Source of the DNA: UBA9926 sp913052075
GTDB lineage: Bacteria > Pseudomonadota > Gammaproteobacteria > Pseudomonadales > Azotimanducaceae
Assembly (NCBI GenBank): GCA_913052075.1
Contig: CAJXDD010000031.1
Span: 1 to 18,501, forward strand
Length of the DNA stretch: 18,501 bases
Direction of reading: 5' to 3'
Both the position numbers and the translations under genes were made by a program. This document shows positions 14,485 to 18,501 of the stretch, piece by piece (position 1 is the first letter of the stretch; every line of letters starts with the position of its first letter). The notes beneath the pieces were generated by a model. That model saw only the letters and a program-made list of their open reading frames with translations. It was not told the origin of the DNA and made no database searches.

Positions 14485-15279
14485 CTACCCAAAAGTGGAG
14501 ACTAACGAGCCAGTGATTAGCCCCCAACCATCGACAAGGACGAAAAGGAGCAACTTAAAGGGCATTGAAATCATCATTGGAGATAGCATCATCATCCCCA
14601 TTGACATCAGGACGCTCGCAACGACCAAGTCAATAATCACGAACGGTATGTAAATCAAGAAACCTATCGTGAAGGCCGTCTTTAGCTCGGAAGTTAGAAA
14701 TGCTGGAATCAAGGTAGAGAGCGGAATATCGTCCTGGCTCTGGACAGCCTCCTGACCCGACATTTCCATAAACATCATCAGGTCCTTTTCTCTGACCTGA
14801 GCCATCATGAATTCTCTTAACGGGGGCAATGCCGCAACAAGACCCTCTTGAAACGTGATTTCATTCTGTTCGACTGGCACGTAAGCCTGATCGTAAACCT
14901 CGTCAAAGACGGGTTTCATAATGAAAAAACTTAGAAAGACCGCTATTCCTATCAGCACTTGATTCGGTGGAGTCTGACCCGTACCCATGGCTTGGCGAAG
15001 GAGAGACAGTACGATAATGATCCTGGTGAATGAGGTCATTAAAATGACGATCGAAGGAATGATCGCCAAAACCGTCATCATCACCAAAATCTGTAATGAA
15101 AGACCGTACTCTGATCCAGCGTCATTGGCAGTAATCAAAGTGAGCGCTGGCCCCGATTCAGCACCCCAAGCTGGTAACGCGAACAGCACCAGCGAAACAC
15201 CGATCCAAGGAAGAGCTCTCCCGCTCCAGCCGGTTTGCGAGTGCGTCTTATTTTGCTTGCTTAATCGCAAAGAGAACAC
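14485..15279 (-). CDS. fliP: Flagellar export gate protein FliP
   Basis: Pore-forming export gate protein. An N-terminal signal-like segment (PWIGVSLVLFALPAWGAES) is followed by the conserved FliP core: SFTRIIIVLSLLRQAMGTGQ, PNQVLIGIAVFLSFFIMKP, FMMAQVREKDLMMF and PAFLTSELKTAFTIGFLIYI, ending MMMLSPMMISMPFKLLLFVL. The frame opens with TTG at 15312; a GTG at 15279 with AAGG five bases upstream (264 residues) is preferred. It is the first gene of the operon; the usual fliL-M-N-O genes do not precede it, and instead a divergent lytic transglycosylase does. The roughly 150-base upstream region must hold the operon promoter. Confidence 0.96.
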   Translation of the reverse strand: MFSLRLSKQNKTHSQTGWSGRALPWIGVSLVLFALPAWGAESGPALTLITANDAGSEYGLSLQILVMMTVLAIIPSIVILMTSFTRIIIVLSLLRQAMGTGQTPPNQVLIGIAVFLSFFIMKPVFDEVYDQAYVPVEQNEITFQEGLVAALPPLREFMMAQVREKDLMMFMEMSGQEAVQSQDDIPLSTLIPAFLTSELKTAFTIGFLIYIPFVIIDLVVASVLMSMGMMMLSPMMISMPFKLLLFVLVDGWGLITGSLVSTFG

Positions 15280-15363
15280 CTGTACCTTTCCTGACTGCTG
15301 AGTAGCTAGCAATTTCGAGGCCAGATATTTTTTTGTTCTATATCAGTATGTTACAGACAAAGG

Positions 15364-15391
15364 AATTGTCGTTTGGGGATGGCTGACAATT
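15364..15391. promoter_or_regulatory. Inverted repeat in the divergent fliP / transglycosylase promoter region
   Basis: Perfect 7-base arms AATTGTC (15364-15370) and GACAATT (15385-15391) are separated by 14 bases, midway between the two divergent start codons. The geometry fits an operator bound by a dimeric regulator on either promoter. It overlaps the approach to a TTGACA hexamer at 15394-15399. The repeat is seen; a regulatory role is inferred. Confidence 0.45.
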
Positions 15392-15393
15392 AT

Positions 15394-15422
15394 TTGACAC
15401 TTACGATCAGGGGCCCTCAAAC
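15394..15422 (+). promoter_or_regulatory. Possible sigma-70 promoter for the lytic transglycosylase
   Basis: A perfect -35 hexamer TTGACA lies at 15394-15399. The -10 region 17-18 bases on is poor (around 15417-15423, CAAACT-like). If real, transcription would begin close to 15430, which would favour translation from the second ATG at 15456. Confidence 0.3.
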
Positions 15423-15434
15423 TCATCGCATCTT

Positions 15435-16154
15435 ATGAACAAACTAAGAGAGAACATGCACAAGTTCATTTTCCTACCTCTCGCTATCGTCTCCCTATCA
15501 TCTGTGGCGGAAACCTCTTTTCCATTTAAAGAATGCTTCGAGGCCTCAGCGACCCAATACGAATTGGAACCATCCTTAATAGCAGCGGTGGCAAGTGTGG
15601 AAAGTGGTCTTAACCCAAATGCTGTATCCAGTTCGGATGCTCTGGGCTTAATGCAAATAAAGTGGCCAAAAACAGCGGAACATCTTGGAATCACGCAAAG
15701 AAACGATTTATTTCAACCTTGCAAGAACATAGAAGCTGGCAGCAGATACTTAAAAGAACTAGTCGACCGTTTTGAAAGCGAAATGACCGCCCTCGCCGCG
15801 TATCATTTTGGTCCGACCGCCGTTGATAGAGAACGAAAAATCCCATTAGAAACGCTCAACTACATTCAGAAGGTCTTCAACGAGAAAAGCTATATTCTGG
15901 CCTCTGACAGCTTCCAAAAAAATTTAGTTTGTCGTCCCGCGGATTTACAGAACTTGGCCATTGAAACTCACGATCCAAGAAAGCGAAGAGATAAAGCGAT
16001 TAACTGGATCAATGGGTCGGGGAGCGTTTGCTCTATCTCAGAACTTATATTTGTTCGGAATAGATTGGCTTCCTGGCTTGGCACGGCTGAAGCAGATGGG
16101 AAAGCGAGGCGCTCGCTCGACGCGATGATGATGTCAAAGAGTTCAGAACCCTAG
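15435..16154 (+). CDS. Secreted lytic transglycosylase (SLT / lysozyme-like fold)
   Basis: Peptidoglycan lyase that cleaves the MurNAc-GlcNAc bond to form anhydromuropeptides in the periplasm. It has an N-terminal signal peptide (HKFIFLPLAIVSLSSVAE, hydrophobic 11-24). The SLT domain spans about residues 31-150: catalytic Glu56 in AAVASVESGLNPNAVS, then ALGLMQIKW, NIEAGSRYLKELV and AAYHFGP, a variant of the family AYNAGP. Two Cys (34 and 96) could form a disulfide. A C-terminal part of about 90 residues has no recognised domain. The start is either ATG 15435 (no ribosome site) or ATG 15456 (GAGAG nearby). It is divergent from fliP and convergent with fliC, so a role in opening the wall for the flagellar rod is plausible, but this is from position only. 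Confidence 0.9.
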   Translation: MNKLRENMHKFIFLPLAIVSLSSVAETSFPFKECFEASATQYELEPSLIAAVASVESGLNPNAVSSSDALGLMQIKWPKTAEHLGITQRNDLFQPCKNIEAGSRYLKELVDRFESEMTALAAYHFGPTAVDRERKIPLETLNYIQKVFNEKSYILASDSFQKNLVCRPADLQNLAIETHDPRKRRDKAINWINGSGSVCSISELIFVRNRLASWLGTAEADGKARRSLDAMMMSKSSEP

Positions 16155-16159
16155 AAAGT

Positions 16160-16189
16160 AAAAGCCGGGGGTTGCCCCCCGGCTTTTTT
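16160..16189. terminator. Bidirectional intrinsic terminator between transglycosylase and fliC
   Basis: A perfect 12-base stem AAAAGCCGGGGG (16160-16171) / CCCCCGGCTTTT (16176-16187) with a 4-base loop is flanked by A on the left and T on the right. It is therefore an efficient-looking rho-independent terminator in both directions. It lies 6 bases after the transglycosylase stop and 29 bases beyond the end of fliC. Confidence 0.95.
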
Positions 16190-16217
16190 CCAACCTTCAT
16201 TATTGATAGAAACTATC

Positions 16218-18005
16218 TTACTGAAGGAGTTGGAGGACCAACTGAGATCGCGCGTTGGCTTGCGCTAACATCGCTGTACCTGCCTGCTGGAGGACCTGAG
16301 CTCGGGCAAGGTTAGCTGACTCTTTAGAGTAGTCAGCGTCATTTATCCTTGATCTTGCGTCAGATGTGTTTTCCGCAACATTCATCAGATTGGATACCGT
16401 GTGAGACAATCTATTCTCGATCGCACCCAGGTCGGATCGCATAGATGATATCTTCTCGATCGCCCCGTCCAATACCGAGATCGCATTGCTAGCTTTAGTT
16501 TGTGTCCTAAGATCAACATTCGAGACTGTGCTCAGAGTTGCAGCACCAGTAGTGAAGTAATCATCGTTATCTACACCACCATTTTGAGTCACCGAAAACA
16601 ACTTGCTTGAGCTTAATTCAATCCCGCCCTGAATTGTCACGCCATCACCAGCATTTCCTTGCGCCGTAAAGTCATGATCTGAAGTATCAATCTTACCAAC
16701 CACTTTAGAGCCATACCCAGCGTTCAAGATTGAATTTCCGCCAGAGTTCTTAATGTCGAAATCGCCAAGGAATCCCGAACCGGCCGTAAACTTAACAACA
16801 GTGTCTACTGAGGCAGTTATATCCAATCCAGCTGCGGTGAGAGCCGTGTTCCAGTCACTGTGGTGAGCACCTGTACCATTATCAGCGACTGCGACGGTTA
16901 CTGATGTTTCCACGCCAGTTTCATTGTTGACTACCGTGTAGGTTCCAGCTCCGTTCGTTGCTCCGTCATTGGCAGTTGTGCCATGAATCGCCGCTGTTGG
17001 AGACACCGCTTTAAAGCTAGTTCCATCAGTGCTGACTGCTCGGATCCTTTGCGAAGTTAGAGCGTTCTCGTTTTCCATAACGAGGTCTGAACCAGAGCTA
17101 GAGTAAAGCAAGACCTTGTAGTCACTCGTTGCAGTGGCAGTCACGCCAGTGCTTCCAGAGATCGCGTTGATCTTATCTACTGCGTCGAGCACGTTAGTGC
17201 TACTGATCACAAACTCGCCTGTAGTGTACCCGTTAATCTTAAACGAAGCCGTTTCATCAGCTGCTTTCACGCTGTAAAAGTGTGCGTAGGTCTTAGCTAC
17301 GGCCGAGACCCCAGTTTCTCCGGATACAGCGTTAATGTTAGCAGCGACATTCTTCGCTGAATCCGCAGCTGAAACACTAATCGTTTTGGACAAGCTGTTG
17401 CCATTAATGATAATGGAATCATCGGTCCCAGTTCCGTTAGAGTTTGTGCCCGTGCCGCTTATAGCCTCGATCCTGTCTCCAGAGATCTTATAAGCTCCAA
17501 GCTTGTCAGAAGCTACAGAGTCCACCGAAAACTGAATTACCTCTCCACCCTCAGTTCCAACCTGCATGATCCTGTTGGTAAAGGTACCATCCAAAACAGT
17601 CATTTGGTTGTAACGAGTATTTGAGGAAACTCGAGTGATTTCTGCGATCAAGAGGTTAACCTCTTCTTGCAAAAACGCTCGGTCAGTGTTGGTGTTGGTG
17701 TCGTTAGCAGATTGTACTGCTAGCTCGCGCAAACGCTGAAGCATATCAGAGACCTCAACAAGGGCGCCTTCGATTGATTGCGTCAGTGAGATTCCATCAT
17801 TCGCGTTTTTGATAGCCATGTTCAGGCCATTGATTTGCGCCGTCATTCTCTGAACGATCGCCAAACCAGCTGCATCATCAGATGCACTGTTGATTCGGCT
17901 TCCAGAAGAAAGACGAGCCATTGCTTTGTCTAACATCGATGCTGACTCAGCAAGTGCTCGCTGGGCAGTCAACGAACTTACGCTTGTGTTTACTACCATA
18001 GACAT
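16218..18005 (-). CDS. fliC: Flagellin (filament subunit)
   Basis: Major filament protein, 595 residues. The conserved D0/D1 N-terminus reads MSMVVNTSVSSLTAQRALAE, with SSGSRINSASDDAAGLAI and the DTNTNTDRAFLQEEV block. The C-terminal D1/D0 ends in RARSRIND-type sequence, QVLQQAGTAMLAQANARS and LVLQLLQ. The middle (about 170-490) is variable, Gly/Ser/Thr rich, and holds at least two flagellin-IN-like segments (VAANINAVSGETGVSAVA and VDKINAISGSTGVTATA). The frame runs upstream to an ATG at 18089, but the ATG at 18005 has GGAGGA 7 bases upstream and gives the family N-terminus. There is no Cys. It is a single gene ending at the bidirectional terminator; no fliD, fliS or flaG follows it. Confidence 0.97.
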   Translation of the reverse strand: MSMVVNTSVSSLTAQRALAESASMLDKAMARLSSGSRINSASDDAAGLAIVQRMTAQINGLNMAIKNANDGISLTQSIEGALVEVSDMLQRLRELAVQSANDTNTNTDRAFLQEEVNLLIAEITRVSSNTRYNQMTVLDGTFTNRIMQVGTEGGEVIQFSVDSVASDKLGAYKISGDRIEAISGTGTNSNGTGTDDSIIINGNSLSKTISVSAADSAKNVAANINAVSGETGVSAVAKTYAHFYSVKAADETASFKINGYTTGEFVISSTNVLDAVDKINAISGSTGVTATATSDYKVLLYSSSGSDLVMENENALTSQRIRAVSTDGTSFKAVSPTAAIHGTTANDGATNGAGTYTVVNNETGVETSVTVAVADNGTGAHHSDWNTALTAAGLDITASVDTVVKFTAGSGFLGDFDIKNSGGNSILNAGYGSKVVGKIDTSDHDFTAQGNAGDGVTIQGGIELSSSKLFSVTQNGGVDNDDYFTTGAATLSTVSNVDLRTQTKASNAISVLDGAIEKISSMRSDLGAIENRLSHTVSNLMNVAENTSDARSRINDADYSKESANLARAQVLQQAGTAMLAQANARSQLVLQLLQ

Positions 18006-18093
18006 AATTGTGTCCTCCAATTTGAGTTTCTTGCTTACGCGACCAAGAAGGTCCTCCCTGGTTGCTTGCTTGGCCGCTATCAGCGACATGAAA

Positions 18094-18122
18094 TTAGTCG
18101 GAGGACGAGAAATGAGTCTTTA
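18094..18122 (-). promoter_or_regulatory. Probable sigma-28 (FliA) promoter of fliC
   Basis: On the minus strand TAAAG (18118-18122) is followed after about 16 bases by CCGACTAA (18094-18101). The sigma-28 consensus is TAAAG(TTT)-N11-GCCGATAA; here the -10 has one inserted base and spacing is one to two bases long. It would give a leader of about 80 bases before the flagellin ATG. Sigma-28 control is the rule for flagellin genes. Confidence 0.55.
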
Positions 18123-18127
18123 GAAAA

Positions 18128-18155
18128 TTTCGAGGATTATTACTATCACTCGAAA
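18128..18155. promoter_or_regulatory. Inverted repeat just upstream of the fliC promoter
   Basis: TTTCGAG (18128-18134) and CTCGAAA (18149-18155) are perfect 7-base arms 14 bases apart, ending 6 bases before the -35-like TAAAG. The arm length and spacing equal those of the repeat between fliP and the transglycosylase, although the sequence differs. A regulator site is possible; chance cannot be excluded. Confidence 0.35.
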
Positions 18156-18403
18156 AAGCGGCAGATCTGAGCCGAGAATCGAGTCAAATGGCACATGACC
18201 CGGCAAACAGTCTCCACAAAAACAGTTTCAGTTGCCGGTTTGCCGCGATTAAACCAGGCCCTGGGTTGTTGGGAGTCTTTTAGAGTGGAACAGGCTTGCC
18301 GATAGATTGCCGGTTTGCCAGCAAAAGCGGCAATCTATTGTCTCTGGATGGTTTCGGCGAGTGCCAAAGGTGAAAAAGTTGTTTGATTGAGTGACCAAAA
18401 AAA
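18156..18403. other. Repeat-bearing intergenic DNA upstream of fliC
   Basis: No credible gene is seen here. It contains a 13-base direct repeat TTGCCGGTTTGCC at 18232-18244 and 18307-18319, an inverted copy CGGCAAAC at 18201-18208 facing GTTTGCCG at 18238-18245, and the strong palindrome at 18302-18338. It may hold far-upstream fliC control sites or the 3' region of the gene at the right edge. Confidence 0.6.
18302..18338. repeat. 37-base near-perfect palindrome
   Basis: ATAGATTGCCG (18302-18312) pairs perfectly with CGGCAATCTAT (18328-18338). Inside, TTTGC (18314-18318) faces GCAAA (18321-18325). No T-run follows in either direction, so it does not look like an ordinary terminator. It could be a protein-binding site or a structured RNA end for the gene entering from the right. 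Confidence 0.8.
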
Positions 18404-18501
18404 CTATTTTTCAGTCATCGTATCGAAGCAAAGCTCTTGCTGCGCCTCAATTTGCGTCCATTGACTACCAATTTTATCTCTCTGTTCATCGATAACACTT
18501 C
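18404..18501 (-). CDS. Possible C-terminal end of a gene entering from the right edge
   Basis: One minus-strand frame is open from the window end to a TAG at 18404-18406. It gives about 32 residues, ending EAQQELCFDTMTEK, with a balanced, helix-like composition (VIDEQRDKIGSQWTQIEAQ). The stop is followed by a T-run on the same strand. The other minus frames are either stopped early or very basic. No family can be named from so short a piece, and it may not be a gene. Confidence 0.3.
   Translation of the reverse strand, partial: SVIDEQRDKIGSQWTQIEAQQELCFDTMTEK

Noticed and set aside
14477..14527. Longer FliQ start at 14527
   Set aside because: It would overlap fliP by 43 bp and add 17 residues not found in FliQ; the 14476 start gives the normal 89 residues.
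18006..18089. 28-residue N-terminal extension of flagellin from the ATG at 18089
   Set aside because: Flagellins begin at the MSMVVNTSVSSL position, which has a perfect GGAGGA ribosome site; the extension covers the leader and touches the promoter region.
18189..18204. Sigma-54-like TGGCAC followed by GGC on the plus strand
   Set aside because: The spacing from GG to GC is 11 rather than 10, the downstream TTGC is absent, and no plus-strand gene follows within the window.
18281..18305. Sigma-28-like GCCGATAG on the plus strand with TAGAG upstream
   Set aside because: Spacing is two bases short, the -35 match is weak, the element lies inside a repeat/palindrome, and no rightward gene is visible.
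18391..18495. Short plus-strand frame starting at GTG 18391
   Set aside because: 34 codons, no ribosome site, opposite a better minus-strand frame at the edge.

Overview
The window looks like chromosomal DNA of a free-living, probably marine gammaproteobacterium. The evidence is a 67-kDa-type SppA, a Rieske oxygenase, a P450 and an ACAD10/11-like acyl-CoA dehydrogenase close together, plus a flagellar cluster with FlhB, FliR, FliQ, FliP and FliC of proteobacterial type. A Halieaceae/OM60-like source is my guess from gene style, not proven. No tRNA, rRNA, CRISPR array or insertion sequence was seen.

Left half (1-8.7 kb, visibly GC-richer in hand-counted samples) is a patchwork of metabolic and housekeeping genes. 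From left to right on the minus strand come a truncated TrpF-like barrel protein, a divergent Nramp metal transporter and a cytochrome P450; the last two are 17 bp apart at the longest Nramp start and probably co-transcribed. A 0.5 kb divergent intergenic region carries a 7-bp tandem repeat (6 full copies) upstream of a plus-strand Rieske oxygenase alpha subunit. That gene converges on a small cupin gene. Next come plus-strand sppA and an acyl-CoA dehydrogenase, separated by a spacer with strong inverted repeats.

Right half (8.7-18.0 kb, AT-richer) is flagellar and cell-envelope DNA. One tightly packed minus-strand operon runs fliP-fliQ-fliR-flhB and then continues into four non-canonical genes: a membrane protein with a degenerate P-loop-like cytosolic domain and a periplasmic SPOR (peptidoglycan-binding) domain, a very acidic single-pass coiled-coil protein, a small single-pass protein of unknown family, and a bactofilin. 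A lytic transglycosylase is transcribed divergently from fliP. It shares a perfect bidirectional terminator with the convergent flagellin gene fliC, which has a sigma-28-like promoter. About 0.4 kb of repeat-bearing intergenic DNA and the tail of another possible minus-strand gene close the window.

The most interesting system is this extended operon. It joins the flagellar export gate genetically to a septal/denuded-glycan-binding protein, a bactofilin scaffold, two uncharacterised membrane proteins and a neighbouring peptidoglycan lyase. I infer, without proof, a module that places the flagellum at a defined cell-wall site or opens the wall for it.
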